The translations under genes and the position numbers were made by a program. Shown here one piece after another: positions 17,431 to 26,957 of a stretch of DNA of 60,954 bases. Under the pieces are notes generated by a model. The model was given only the letters and a program-made list of their open reading frames with translations. It was not told the origin of the DNA and searched no databases. Each line of letters begins with the position of its first letter. Positions within the stretch are counted from its first letter, which is position 1. Source of the stretch: an uncultured Clostridia bacterium (lineage in GTDB: Bacteria; Bacillota; Clostridia; Oscillospirales; Acutalibacteraceae); assembly GCA_946499275.1 (NCBI GenBank), contig CAMMRL010000011.1, positions 1-60,954 of the forward strand, given 5' to 3'.

Positions 17431-19851
17431 ATGGAAATAAAAAAAAGGACGGCCCGCGCCGCGGTTATGCCGCTTTTGGCCCTCCGCGGACTGGTTATCT
17501 TTCCGGAAATGATCCTGCATTTTGACGTGGGGCGCAAAAAATCCATTCAGGCGCTGAACGAAGCCATGGCCGGCGACCAAAAAATCTTCCTGGTTACGCA
17601 GAAGGATATCCGAGATGATGAACCAGGCATCGAGGCATTGTATTCTATTGGTGTTGTCGCAAAGATCCGGCAAGTGCTTCGCCTTTCCGGTGATAATGTG
17701 CGGGTTCTGGTGGAAGGGCTTTACCGCGCCCGTCTCGATAGCCTTACGCAGACCGAACCGTTTTATACCGCTTCGGTGAAGGAATGTCTGGAACGCCGCC
17801 TGACGGGAAATCTGCATGTCGAAGCGCTTCTTCGGGAATGCCGGGTTTATTTTGAACAATACGTGTCGCTGGTGCAGAAAATTTCACCGGATGTCCTTGC
17901 AGGGGTGGCTTCGGCGGATAACGTGGGATATTTGGCCGATTATATCGCATCCAACATCCAACTTTCGACCGAGGAAAAGCAGCAGATTTTGGAAGCGGTG
18001 GACCCGGAAAAGCGCATTGAAGACATGATGTTGATCCTGGCGCGCGAATGTTCCATCCTCTCTTTAGAACAGGATATTCAGGAAAAAGTCCGCCAGCAGA
18101 TCGACCGCAATCAAAAGGAATATTATCTGCGAGAACAATTGAAAGCTATTTCCCAGGAACTGGGAGAGGGGGATAATCCTCAGGATGAAGCGGAAGAATA
18201 CCGCGTAAAGATTAACGCCTTGAAGCTCACGGATGAAACCAGAGAAAAACTGCTCAGCGAATGCGAAAAGCTCTCGAAGATGCCGGTCGGTTCCCATGAA
18301 GCGACGGTTGTGCGCGGTTATCTGGATACCTGCTTGTCCATGCCGTGGGATCGCTACACAAAGGATAACCTCGATTTAAGCGCCGCGGAAAAGGTGCTGG
18401 ATCGGGATCACTACGGGATGAAAAAGGTGAAAGAGCGCATCCTGGAAACGCTGGCCGTGCGGAAGCTGGCACCGGATATCCGGGGACAAGTGCTTTGCCT
18501 TGCCGGCCCTCCCGGTGTTGGAAAAACCTCCATCGCCAAGTCCATTGCTACGGCGATGGGACGAAAATACGTCCGCGTTTCTCTGGGTGGCGTCCGGGAC
18601 GAGGCCGACATCCGTGGGCATCGGAAAACCTATATCGGTGCCATGCCAGGACGGATCATGAACGCGATCCGGCAGGCTGGAACCGCCAATCCACTGGTAC
18701 TGCTGGATGAAATCGATAAAATGGGGAACGATTTCCGCGGCGACCCTTCCTCCGCCATGCTGGAGGTGCTGGACGTAGAACAAAACACGGCATTCCGTGA
18801 TCATTTTCTTGAGGTTCCCTTTGATCTGTCGCAGGTATTGTTTATCACAACCGCCAACGACGTAGGGGCGATTCCGCGGCCGCTATACGACCGGATGGAG
18901 ATCATCTCCCTGCCCAGCTATACGGCAGAGGAAAAATTCCATATTGCGAAAGACCATCTTCTGAGAAAGCAGGCGAAGCGGCACGGACTTACGTTACGGC
19001 AGCTCCGCATATCGGATGAAGCGTTGCGCGAGGTAATCGACGGGTATACCCGAGAAGCCGGTGTCCGCGGATTGGAGCGATGCCTAGCGAAGATTTGCCG
19101 TAAAAGCGCTCGCAAACTGGCGGAGGGGACAGCCAAGTCGGTCAAAGTATCGGTTTCCTCCTTGGAAGAACTGCTCGGCCCCCGCCGATATAAAGACGAT
19201 TCGCTTTACAAAAAAGACGAGATCGGCGTAGTCAACGGACTTGCCTGGACGGCGGTTGGCGGCGAAACGATGCCGGTGGAAGTCGCAGTTCTGGATGGTA
19301 CCGGAAAGATTGAGTTGACCGGGTCTCTGGGCGATGTGATGAAAGAGTCGGCCCGCACAGCGATTAGCTATGTTCGCAGCCGGGCAGCCGAATGGCGGAT
19401 CGACCGCGATTTCTACAAAACGAAGGATATACATATCCATGTACCGGAAGGCGCCGTCCCTAAAGACGGGCCTTCCGCGGGTGTGACCATTGCCACAGCA
19501 ATTGTTTCGGCTTTGACGGGGATTGCGGTCCGGCATGATGTGGCGATGACAGGGGAAATCACTTTACGGGGGAGGGTATTGCCGATCGGCGGGCTGCGGG
19601 AGAAATCCATGGCAGCGTATATCCATTCCATGAAGACGGTGATTATCCCCAAAGACAACGAACCGGATCTCGCTGAGGTGGACGACATTGTACGTGAATC
19701 CATCCGTTTTGTCCCTGTGGATCATCTGGATATGGTCCTTCGGCATGCGCTGTGCTGCATGTCGGGGGAAATGGGCACAGAGACAGACGTTAAGCGCTTT
19801 ATCGCGGCGGATATTCATCCCGAGAAAAACCGACCGGTTGTTCCTCAATAG
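17431..19851 (+). CDS. lon: Lon protease (LonA)
   Basis: 806 residues. Order: N-terminal substrate-recognition domain (PLLALRGLVIFPEM), helical linker (about 190-320), AAA+ module with Walker A GPPGVGKTS near residue 360 and Walker B LVLLDEIDKM, and the C-terminal Ser-Lys peptidase with KDGPSAGV (catalytic Ser) and LREKSMAA (Lys). No membrane segment is present, so it is LonA rather than LonB. It degrades damaged and regulatory proteins. It is followed by engB, as is usual in Firmicutes. Confidence 0.98.
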   Translation: MEIKKRTARAAVMPLLALRGLVIFPEMILHFDVGRKKSIQALNEAMAGDQKIFLVTQKDIRDDEPGIEALYSIGVVAKIRQVLRLSGDNVRVLVEGLYRARLDSLTQTEPFYTASVKECLERRLTGNLHVEALLRECRVYFEQYVSLVQKISPDVLAGVASADNVGYLADYIASNIQLSTEEKQQILEAVDPEKRIEDMMLILARECSILSLEQDIQEKVRQQIDRNQKEYYLREQLKAISQELGEGDNPQDEAEEYRVKINALKLTDETREKLLSECEKLSKMPVGSHEATVVRGYLDTCLSMPWDRYTKDNLDLSAAEKVLDRDHYGMKKVKERILETLAVRKLAPDIRGQVLCLAGPPGVGKTSIAKSIATAMGRKYVRVSLGGVRDEADIRGHRKTYIGAMPGRIMNAIRQAGTANPLVLLDEIDKMGNDFRGDPSSAMLEVLDVEQNTAFRDHFLEVPFDLSQVLFITTANDVGAIPRPLYDRMEIISLPSYTAEEKFHIAKDHLLRKQAKRHGLTLRQLRISDEALREVIDGYTREAGVRGLERCLAKICRKSARKLAEGTAKSVKVSVSSLEELLGPRRYKDDSLYKKDEIGVVNGLAWTAVGGETMPVEVAVLDGTGKIELTGSLGDVMKESARTAISYVRSRAAEWRIDRDFYKTKDIHIHVPEGAVPKDGPSAGVTIATAIVSALTGIAVRHDVAMTGEITLRGRVLPIGGLREKSMAAYIHSMKTVIIPKDNEPDLAEVDDIVRESIRFVPVDHLDMVLRHALCCMSGEMGTETDVKRFIAADIHPEKNRPVVPQ

Positions 19852-19866
19852 AAGGGGAGGGTGGCG

Positions 19867-20484
19867 ATGAAAACAGAAACGGCCGTTTATGAGTCGTCGG
19901 CAGGGCTTGCCAGTCAGCTTAAGCCATCTACCCTCCCGGAGATCGCTTTTTCCGGCCGCTCCAATGTCGGAAAGTCGTCTTTAATTAATAAGCTGTTGAA
20001 CCGTAAGGCGTTGGCCCGGGTCAGCGCCACGCCGGGAAAGACGGCAACCATCAATTTTTATCGGCTGGATACCATGCGGCTTGTGGATCTCCCCGGTTAT
20101 GGCTATGCACGGGTGGCGGATTCTGAGAGACGCCGCTGGGCCGGCCTGATTGAAGGATATTTCGACGATCAACGGGATCTACGGTTGGTTCTGCAGCTTA
20201 TCGACATACGGCATCCGCCATCGAAAGACGATTACCAGATGCTCGGCTATATGACCGATCGGGAAATTCCGTACTTGATTGTACTGACCAAAGCGGACAA
20301 GCTGAACAAATCCGAACGGGCAAAGCGCATGGAGATGTTGGAGAAAGAACTAGCGGAATTTGAAGGCGTAAAGGTCATTTCCTTTTCAGTAATAACCGGC
20401 GAAGGAGTGGATGAATTACGCGAAATCCTGGATTATGTCACTTCCGACGAAGATGAAGCTGCGGAGTATGGCGGCGCTCTTTAG
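19867..20484 (+). CDS. engB: Ribosome biogenesis GTPase EngB (YsxC/YihA)
   Basis: 205 residues. G1 FSGRSNVGKSSLIN, G2-region TPGKTATINFY, G3 VDLPGYGYA, G4 TKADK are in normal order. It is an essential GTPase for 50S assembly. ATG 19867 was chosen because GGGGAGG ends 6 bases upstream; the GTG at 19861 directly abuts that site. It starts 15 bases after the lon stop and should be co-transcribed with it. Confidence 0.97.
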   Translation: MKTETAVYESSAGLASQLKPSTLPEIAFSGRSNVGKSSLINKLLNRKALARVSATPGKTATINFYRLDTMRLVDLPGYGYARVADSERRRWAGLIEGYFDDQRDLRLVLQLIDIRHPPSKDDYQMLGYMTDREIPYLIVLTKADKLNKSERAKRMEMLEKELAEFEGVKVISFSVITGEGVDELREILDYVTSDEDEAAEYGGAL

Positions 20485-20510
20485 TGTTTTATAAAAAGGA
20501 TGGAAAAATT

Positions 20511-21818
20511 ATGAACTCTACTTTGGTTTCGGAATGCCTGCAAGTGAATGCAGCGGGCCATTTGACAATCGGCGGCTGCGATACGGTGGAACTTGCCAGG
20601 AAATACGGCACGCCGCTGTATGTGATGGATGAATCTAGCATCCGTACGGCGCTTCGGGACTACAAGCGGTCGATCGACGAAAACTACGAAAATGGCGGCA
20701 TGGTGGCGTACGCCAGCAAAGCCTGCTGCTTTCAGGAACTATATCGAATCGTGATGCAGGAAGGATGCGGGGCCGATGTCGTTTCCGGCGGCGAACTGTA
20801 TACGGCGATGCGGGTCGGGTTTCCGGCGGAGCGTCTTTATTTCCACGGAAATAACAAGTCGGAAGCCGAGCTCCGTATGGCGCTGGAATATGGCGTCGGC
20901 CGGATTGTTGTGGACAATTTGACCGAATTGGCACAACTATCCAAAATCTCCCAGGAGATGGGGAAGACGGCGGCCATTTTCCTGCGGATTACCCCGGGGA
21001 TTGATGCCCATACGCATAGTTTTGTCCGCACCGGGCAGATCGACTCCAAATTTGGCATTACATTGGAGAACGGTGATGCGATGAAGGCGGTTCGGCGGGC
21101 TTTGGAAACACCCGGAGTCGAACTGAAAGGACTGCATTGCCACATCGGTTCGCAGATTTTCGACGAGGAACCGTTTATCCACGCCGCGGAAACTATGCTG
21201 AACTTTATGACGCAAATCCGGGATGAAACCGGCATCGTCTTAACTCAACTAAATCTTGGCGGCGGTTTCGGTATCCGCTATACAGAGGATGATCATCCCA
21301 AAGCTTACGGCGAATATATGAAATTGGTATCCGGTGCGCTGCATAAGCGTGCCAAGGCCCTTCATATGCCGGTGCCGTATCTGATTATCGAACCGGGCCG
21401 CTCCGTAGTGGCTTCGGCGGGGATTACGCTGTATACAGTCGGCGCCGTTAAGGATATTCCAGGCATCCGTACTTATGTGAGCATCGACGGCGGTATGCCG
21501 GATAACCCTCGCTATGCGCTCTATCAGGCAGCGTATACAGCGGTTGTCGCCAATAAAGCAGCTCAGCCAGCCGATCGTATCTATACGATCTCTGGACGAT
21601 GCTGTGAAAGCGGCGATTTAATCCAGGAGCATACGCCGCTTCAGGAATGCGAACACGGCGATATCCTGGCGGTTTTGGCTACGGGAGCCTACAATTATTC
21701 CATGTCGTCCAATTATAATCGGTTGCCGCGCCCAGCCATCGTCATGGTGCGGGATGGACAAGCCCGAATAGTTGTGAAGGCAGAAACGTATGAAGATTTG
21801 AACCGTAATGATCTGTAA
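20511..21818 (+). CDS. lysA: Diaminopimelate decarboxylase
   Basis: 435 residues. It makes L-lysine from meso-diaminopimelate with PLP. The PLP lysine is about residue 70 in VAYASKACC, HCHIGSQI and NLGGGFGIRY follow, and GRCCESGDLI is the active-site Cys-Glu motif contributed across the dimer. ATG 20511 has AAAAAGGA about 10 bases upstream; a GTG at 20484 overlapping the end of engB is an in-frame alternative. It is an isolated lysine gene downstream of engB with no lysine riboswitch in the 26-base gap. Confidence 0.96.
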   Translation: MNSTLVSECLQVNAAGHLTIGGCDTVELARKYGTPLYVMDESSIRTALRDYKRSIDENYENGGMVAYASKACCFQELYRIVMQEGCGADVVSGGELYTAMRVGFPAERLYFHGNNKSEAELRMALEYGVGRIVVDNLTELAQLSKISQEMGKTAAIFLRITPGIDAHTHSFVRTGQIDSKFGITLENGDAMKAVRRALETPGVELKGLHCHIGSQIFDEEPFIHAAETMLNFMTQIRDETGIVLTQLNLGGGFGIRYTEDDHPKAYGEYMKLVSGALHKRAKALHMPVPYLIIEPGRSVVASAGITLYTVGAVKDIPGIRTYVSIDGGMPDNPRYALYQAAYTAVVANKAAQPADRIYTISGRCCESGDLIQEHTPLQECEHGDILAVLATGAYNYSMSSNYNRLPRPAIVMVRDGQARIVVKAETYEDLNRNDL

Positions 21819-21886
21819 AGATAGCATCGGTGTGGCTGATAACACCAAAACAGGGCCAAGTAATTTGCTTTGTTTCCCCCTCCTAT

Positions 21887-21914
21887 ACTCAACTAAATAT
21901 TAATTTAGTTGAGT
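21887..21914. promoter_or_regulatory. 28-bp perfect inverted repeat, possible operator
   Basis: ACTCAACTAAAT, a 4-base ATTA centre and ATTTAGTTGAGT form 12-bp perfect arms. No T-run follows, so it is a poor terminator. It lies 59 bases before the acetyltransferase start and resembles a dimeric repressor site. The cognate regulator is not in the window. Confidence 0.5.
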
Positions 21915-21972
21915 TATCTATTGTTCCTTAGGATTATGCGATTCCCCCATTCTTCTTCAGGAGGCGCCCGGA

Positions 21973-22485
21973 TTGAACGAAGCGTTTGACGCGTTGCCTG
22001 CGCCGTTCGAAATGGCGGAAACTTTCAGTCAAATCCATACAATTTCCTGGAAAGCAGCATACCACGACTGTTTTCCAGCACCCTATCTGAATGGGTTTAC
22101 CCCGGAAAAAAGAGCGGAAATTTTCCGGCGGAATTATGGTGTCGGCGAAGAAAGACCTTTTCTATTCCGTCGTGGAGGAATGCCAAAAGGGATTGCCATA
22201 CTTGGCCCCTCGTGGGAATGCGAATATCCCGAAGATATCGGAGAGATTTGCGCGTTTTATACCTTGCCGGAAACCTGGGGTACCGGCTTTGCACAGGATG
22301 GGATGCGCTTTTGCCTTCGTTATTTCCACGAACAGGGATATCAAGGAGCCATCCTCTGGGTGCTGGAAACAAACCGGCGGGCGCGCCGGTTTTATGAAAA
22401 AGCGGGGTTCCGCCCCGATGGTATACACAAGGAATTCCAGTTGGACAAAACGTTTTCCGAACTCCGCTATTATATGAAACTGTAA
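21973..22485 (+). CDS. GNAT family N-acetyltransferase
   Basis: 170 residues of the acetyl-CoA-dependent acetyltransferase fold. The C-terminal half has the recognisable core: GEICAFYTLPETWGTGFAQ (pyrophosphate-binding region, in a form weaker than the usual QxxGxG/A) and ILWVLETNRRARRFYEKAGF (motif B). The substrate is unknown. It starts at TTG 21973 with AGGAGG 8 bases upstream. It is a single gene between a palindrome upstream and a bidirectional terminator downstream. Confidence 0.85.
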   Translation: MNEAFDALPAPFEMAETFSQIHTISWKAAYHDCFPAPYLNGFTPEKRAEIFRRNYGVGEERPFLFRRGGMPKGIAILGPSWECEYPEDIGEICAFYTLPETWGTGFAQDGMRFCLRYFHEQGYQGAILWVLETNRRARRFYEKAGFRPDGIHKEFQLDKTFSELRYYMKL

Positions 22486-22503
22486 CTGTAATTGTGTAAT
22501 TTT

Positions 22504-22541
22504 AAAAAGAAGGTTTCCGCACCAGCGGAAACCTTCTTTTT
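22504..22541. terminator. Bidirectional terminator, GNAT gene / his operon
   Basis: A perfect 17-bp stem (22504-22520 with 22525-22541) and ACCA loop, with A5 at one end and T5 at the other. It ends the converging GNAT and histidine transcripts and overlaps the hisE stop codon. Confidence 0.95.
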
Positions 22542-22866
22542 ATGTGTTTTTGTCCGTTTTCTTGAAAACTTTCAGATTACCGGATTTATTGTGTCGTTCA
22601 TTCAGCAGATCGGCAACGTCTTCCGGTGTAATCCCTTGCTGGGCCATCAGTACCAGAAGGTGATATGTTAAATCCGCAATTTCACCAATCGTATCGTCAT
22701 TCTTTCCGTTTTTCGCGGCGATAATGGTTTCCGCGCATTCTTCCCCTACCTTTTTCAGGATCTTGTCGATGCCCTGATCGAACAAATAACGGGTATATGA
22801 ATTTTCCGCCGGATGATCCCGCCGGTCGAGGATGGTAGCATACACTTGCTCTATGCAGTCGCTCAT
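22540..22866 (-). CDS. hisE: Phosphoribosyl-ATP pyrophosphohydrolase
   Basis: 108 residues. It is the second step of histidine synthesis, converting PR-ATP to PR-AMP. The MazG-like helical fold shows KKVGEECAETIIAAKNG (EExxE metal site) and EIADLTYHLLVLM (the second acidic pair). In most bacteria HisE is separate or fused to HisI; here it is separate while HisI is fused to HisA just upstream. It is the last gene of the his operon. Confidence 0.97.
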   Translation of the reverse strand: MSDCIEQVYATILDRRDHPAENSYTRYLFDQGIDKILKKVGEECAETIIAAKNGKNDDTIGEIADLTYHLLVLMAQQGITPEDVADLLNERHNKSGNLKVFKKTDKNT

Positions 22867-22887
22867 GATTCTCTCCCCCTTACATCA

Positions 22888-23910
22888 TTAAAAAAGCATC
22901 GTTTTAAAAAAGCAGGAATGCGCACCGGTATGGCAGGCTGCCCCGTCCTGACGAACCTTAATAAGCAGCGTATCGTCGTCGCAATCGGCCGCTATGGAAC
23001 AGATGTGCTGATAATGGCCGCTGGTCGCTCCCTTGTTCCAATACTCCCGGCGGGAACGGCTCCAAAACCAGGTAGTACCGGTTTCCAGGGAGCGCTGGAG
23101 GGACTCCTCGTTCATATACGCAAGCATCAGCACTTCGCCGGTAGCCTCTTCCTGAATAATAGCCGGTATCAATTCACTTTTTTGAAACAGACGGCTGGCG
23201 TCTGCAAGCACAATCGCTCCAGCCAGGGGAAGCGTTCCGGTGTACAGCGATTTTCCGCAGATAGCCCCGTACAATCCCTGGCCGGTTAGCGCACGGATAT
23301 GGGACAGGTCCCGGATCCCTCCGGAAGCGATCACCCGGCAGGAAACCGCGTTCTGCAGTGCCCGGAGCTGGCTATAATTCGGCCCTTCTAAGGTGCCGTC
23401 CTTGGAGATATCGGTGAAAACCAGGGTCTGTACGCCGATATCCTCCATCCGTTTGGCCAGTTCCAGATACGAGACTTCAGAAACCTCCAGCCATCCCTCC
23501 GCAGCGGCCATACCGTTCACTGCGTCAATTCCCACGGCAATCCGGTCACCGCAGAGGGATACCGCCTCCTTCACAAAAGCGGGGTTTTTCAGGGCGGCGG
23601 ATCCAAGAATACAGCGGGAGATGCCGTGCGAAAAGTAGTACTCCAGCGTCTCCATTGTCCGGATGCCCCCACCAAGCTCTACCTTCAAACCGCTTTTTTC
23701 CGCAACCTCCAAAAAAATCGGCGCGTTGGTGCGGGTCCCGGTCTTGGCACCGTCCAAATCCACCATGTGGATCCATTCCGCGCCTGCTGCGCGAAAAGAA
23801 CGAGCGGTTTCTAACGGGCTGTCCGCCACCTGATGAACCGTGGAGAAATCTCCTTTATACAAACGCACGCAGCGCCCGTCTTTGATATCGATAGCTGGAA
23901 AAATAATCAT
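22888..23910 (-). CDS. hisAI: HisA-HisI fusion: PRFAR isomerase / PR-AMP cyclohydrolase
   Basis: 340 residues in one uninterrupted frame. Residues 1 to about 238 are HisA, a TIM barrel: FPAIDIKDG with the first catalytic Asp near residue 7, [21 protein letters not shown] with the second catalytic Asp, and [12 protein letters not shown]. Residues from about 241 are His[39 protein letters not shown] and the Cys pair of ACHTGAHSC, all needed for metal binding. Both halves therefore look active. They catalyse steps three and four of the pathway. HisI is more often fused to HisE. The hisH and hisF genes normally found around hisA are missing here. Confidence 0.93.
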   Translation of the reverse strand: MIIFPAIDIKDGRCVRLYKGDFSTVHQVADSPLETARSFRAAGAEWIHMVDLDGAKTGTRTNAPIFLEVAEKSGLKVELGGGIRTMETLEYYFSHGISRCILGSAALKNPAFVKEAVSLCGDRIAVGIDAVNGMAAAEGWLEVSEVSYLELAKRMEDIGVQTLVFTDISKDGTLEGPNYSQLRALQNAVSCRVIASGGIRDLSHIRALTGQGLYGAICGKSLYTGTLPLAGAIVLADASRLFQKSELIPAIIQEEATGEVLMLAYMNEESLQRSLETGTTWFWSRSRREYWNKGATSGHYQHICSIAADCDDDTLLIKVRQDGAACHTGAHSCFFKTMLF

Positions 23911-23925
23911 ACAAGCTCTCTTCCT

Positions 23926-24498
23926 TTACAGCACGCCTTTTGTGGACAGCAATCCTTTCTGCGGGGCAACCGCCTCGCTTAGCGCATGAGCCGCCGCTTT
24001 AAACAGCGCTTCAATCATGTGATGGGAATTGCTCCCATATTCAATCCGTAAATGGAGGGTAATGCCCGCATGGAAGGCCAGTGCGCGGAAAAATTCCTCT
24101 GTCAGGCAGGTGTCGTACTCCCCTACCTTCTCCTGAGGAAAATCCGCGTTAAAGACAAGGTAGGGACGGCCGCTGACATCCACGCAGGCGCTAGCAAGCG
24201 CTTCATCCATCGGAAGACGGAAATCCCCGTACCGGCGGATATTCCCCTTGTCCGCCAGCGCGTCCGCCAGCGCCTGCCCAAGGACGATGCCGGTATCCTC
24301 CACTGTGTGGTGCCCGTCCACCTGTAGGTCACCGTTCGCCTTCACACTCAATCCAAAGCCACCGTGAACAGCGAACGCCTCCAGCATATGGTCAAAAAAG
24401 CCGATGCCGGTTGACACGTCCACCGATCCGCCGTCCAGGCAGAGAGCGACCGATATTTCGGTCTCCTTTGTTTTCCGATTGGCTATCCCGGTACGCAT
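23926..24498 (-). CDS. hisB: Imidazoleglycerol-phosphate dehydratase
   Basis: 190 residues, the monofunctional form without the phosphatase domain. It makes imidazole acetol phosphate. Metal-binding motifs are GFFDHMLEAFAVHGG, DGHHTVEDTG, and the C-terminal GSNSHHMIEALFK. The start at 24498 lies 39 bases after hisC ends. The hisAI gene follows after 15 bases, leaving no room for hisH. Confidence 0.97.
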   Translation of the reverse strand: MRTGIANRKTKETEISVALCLDGGSVDVSTGIGFFDHMLEAFAVHGGFGLSVKANGDLQVDGHHTVEDTGIVLGQALADALADKGNIRRYGDFRLPMDEALASACVDVSGRPYLVFNADFPQEKVGEYDTCLTEEFFRALAFHAGITLHLRIEYGSNSHHMIEALFKAAAHALSEAVAPQKGLLSTKGVL

Positions 24499-24537
24499 AG
24501 ATTCCCTTCTTCCTTCTTGATCCGCTTTCCTATTCTC

Positions 24538-25623
24538 TTATTTTTCAGTTTCTTCCGGGTGTTCCCGGCGATACTGGAGCAGGAAACGGAGTGATGCGAG
24601 CAGTTCACTGTTTTCCGCCTGTGTACCCGCCGTAATCCGCAGAAAATCATCCCCAAAGCAACGGACAATAATCCCGTTGTCCGCCAACCGGTCAAAAATC
24701 CAACGCGCTCCCTCCAACCGGATGTAGGCAAAATTGGTACAGCTATCGTACACCTTTTGTAAAGCACCTTCCCTTTCCAGCGCTTTCAATCCGGTAATCA
24801 GCATGTCGCGGGAGGCTAGGAGCAATTCCGGGTAAACACGGGCATACTGCTCGTTTTGTAGCAATATGCGCGCCATCTCCTGGGAAACGGCGTTGACGTT
24901 ATACGGCGATTTTGCCGCCCGAATCACCGCCGTAAGGCGGGGATTGGCTACGGCAAAACCCAGCCGAAGCGCCGCCAGGCCGACCGCCTTGGAACAAGTA
25001 CGCAGGATAATCAGGTTTTCGTATTCCGCCACTTCCGGCAGCAGGGACTGATCCCAAAAATCCATATACGCTTCATCCAACACCACCAGCGCATCGGTTC
25101 CCTGCAGCAAGCGGCGGACCTCCGCCGCTTCCAACCCCACCGACGTCGGGTTACAGGGATTGGAGAAAATCAGCAGCCGGATATTCTCATTCCGGATGGT
25201 TTCCAAAACTGCGTCTACATCGATCCGGAACCCCTCGCCCTTTTCCAAAACCACGCAGGGCGTTTCCGTGATAGCGGTGTAGAACCGGTACATCGAAAAA
25301 TCCGGTGACAAGGTTAATACCTTTTCACCTTTTTGAAGAAAGGTGGAGAGAATAATCGAAATCAATTCATCCGATCCATTCCCCGCTGTCACCAAACCCG
25401 GATCAATGGCATACCGTTTGGCAAAGGCGGCGCAGAGATCGCTGGCCAGAGGGTCCGGATAACGGTTGAGCGCCACTTCCGCGGCGGCCCGGCCGAGCTT
25501 TTCCCGGTCTTCTTCCGTGGGGAGCAGGAAGGATTCGTTTGCGTCCAATCGGACACGGTAGTTCCCTTCGATCGGGTCGTAAGGCGTAAGCTGTTCCGCT
25601 TTGGGTGCCAATTGATAAGCCAT
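24538..25623 (-). CDS. hisC: Histidinol-phosphate aminotransferase
   Basis: 361 residues, a fold-type I PLP aminotransferase. Visible: GNGSDELI, NPCNPTS, VVLDEAYMDF, and the PLP lysine in RTCSKAVGLAALRLG. It turns imidazole acetol phosphate into histidinol phosphate. ATG 25623 is preferred because AAAAGG is 9 bases upstream; an ATG 9 bases earlier directly abuts that site. It stands between hisD and hisB in the operon. Confidence 0.96.
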   Translation of the reverse strand: MAYQLAPKAEQLTPYDPIEGNYRVRLDANESFLLPTEEDREKLGRAAAEVALNRYPDPLASDLCAAFAKRYAIDPGLVTAGNGSDELISIILSTFLQKGEKVLTLSPDFSMYRFYTAITETPCVVLEKGEGFRIDVDAVLETIRNENIRLLIFSNPCNPTSVGLEAAEVRRLLQGTDALVVLDEAYMDFWDQSLLPEVAEYENLIILRTCSKAVGLAALRLGFAVANPRLTAVIRAAKSPYNVNAVSQEMARILLQNEQYARVYPELLLASRDMLITGLKALEREGALQKVYDSCTNFAYIRLEGARWIFDRLADNGIIVRCFGDDFLRITAGTQAENSELLASLRFLLQYRREHPEETEK

Positions 25624-25673
25624 GGAAATCATCCTTTTACAAGTTCATTTTACCGCTTGGAAACCTGGAAATA

Positions 25674-26957
25674 TCAAAAACGGATCCGAATGGAATTGGC
25701 GTGGGCGTCCAGCCCCTCTTCCCTGGCGATAACCTGGATATCCTCCTTGGCTTCTTCCAGCGCCGCGCGGTTATACGAGATGAAGCTGGATTTTTTGACA
25801 AAGCTGTCCACCGACAGCGGGGAGAAGAAACGGGCCGTGCCGCTGGTGGGAAGCACATGGTTCGGCCCGGCATAGTAATCGCCGAGCGGCTCCGGGGAAT
25901 ATTTCCCAAGGAATACCGAACCGGCGTTATCCAGCCGCCCAATATAGGACAAGGGATCCTCGCACATGACTTCCAAGTGTTCGGGCGCAAGGCGGTTCGC
26001 AAAGTCTACCGCTTCATCCATATCCCGGCAGACAATGATCGCCCCGTAATCGTTAAGCGAACGCCGGATGATATCCGCACGGGACAACGTGGCGATCTGC
26101 CGCTCAATCTCGGCGGCGGTCTTTTCGGCGATCTCCTCGGACGTAGTGAGCAAAATCGCGGACGCCAACGGATCGTGTTCCGCCTGGGACATCAGATCCG
26201 CTGCCAGATAGGACGGCTCCGCCGTTCCATCGGCCAAAATCAATATTTCACTCGGACCTGCGATCATATCGATATCCACCACGCCGAACAGGAGCCGTTT
26301 CGCAGTTGCGACGTAGATATTGCCGGGACCAACGATCTTGTCGACCTTTTCGATCGATTTGGTGCCGTAGGCCAGAGCCGCGACCGCCTGCGCACCGCCG
26401 CAAAGATAGACGGTATCCACCCCGGCAATGTACGCGGCCGCCATCACCGCTGAATTAAAGCCGCCGTTTTTGGGAGGCGGCGTTACCATCACGATCTCTT
26501 TCACACCGGCGATTTTGGCCGGGATCGCATTCATCAGCACCGAGGAAGGATATGCCGCCGTCCCGCCGGGGACGTAAATCCCTACCCGGTTCAGCCCGCG
26601 GATGCGCTGGCCCAATATCACCCCGTTTGCCTGGGTGGTTAGCCAACTCTGCTGAAGCTGGCGGCGATGGAAGTCTTCAATATTCTTCTTCGCGCGTTCC
26701 ATGGCGGCATAAACGTCCGGATCGCAGCTTTCCGCCAGTTTTTTCAGTTCCTCCCTCCCGATGGGCGCGAGGAGCGGCCTAGTGCCGTCAAAACGGAGCG
26801 TATACTCCTCTACGGCCTCGTCGCCGCGCATCCGCACATCCTCCAGGATGCGTTCCACCGATTCGGTCACACGGCGGTCGGTTTCCTGGCTGCGGGCCGC
26901 CAACTGGCCGAGCAGCAGGTTCTCCTGTTTTCCATCCGCTTGTACGATGGGGATCAT
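25674..26957 (-). CDS. hisD: Histidinol dehydrogenase
   Basis: 427 residues, the usual length. It performs the final two NAD-linked oxidations to histidine. Key regions: GIYVPGGTAAYPSSVLM, VAALAYGT, KIVGPGNIYVATAK, DMIAGPSEILI, AEHDPLASAILLT (catalytic and zinc ligands around Q-EH), and APEHLEVM. Its start overlaps the end of hisG by 4 bp, which implies translational coupling. Confidence 0.97.
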   Translation of the reverse strand: MIPIVQADGKQENLLLGQLAARSQETDRRVTESVERILEDVRMRGDEAVEEYTLRFDGTRPLLAPIGREELKKLAESCDPDVYAAMERAKKNIEDFHRRQLQQSWLTTQANGVILGQRIRGLNRVGIYVPGGTAAYPSSVLMNAIPAKIAGVKEIVMVTPPPKNGGFNSAVMAAAYIAGVDTVYLCGGAQAVAALAYGTKSIEKVDKIVGPGNIYVATAKRLLFGVVDIDMIAGPSEILILADGTAEPSYLAADLMSQAEHDPLASAILLTTSEEIAEKTAAEIERQIATLSRADIIRRSLNDYGAIIVCRDMDEAVDFANRLAPEHLEVMCEDPLSYIGRLDNAGSVFLGKYSPEPLGDYYAGPNHVLPTSGTARFFSPLSVDSFVKKSSFISYNRAALEEAKEDIQVIAREEGLDAHANSIRIRF

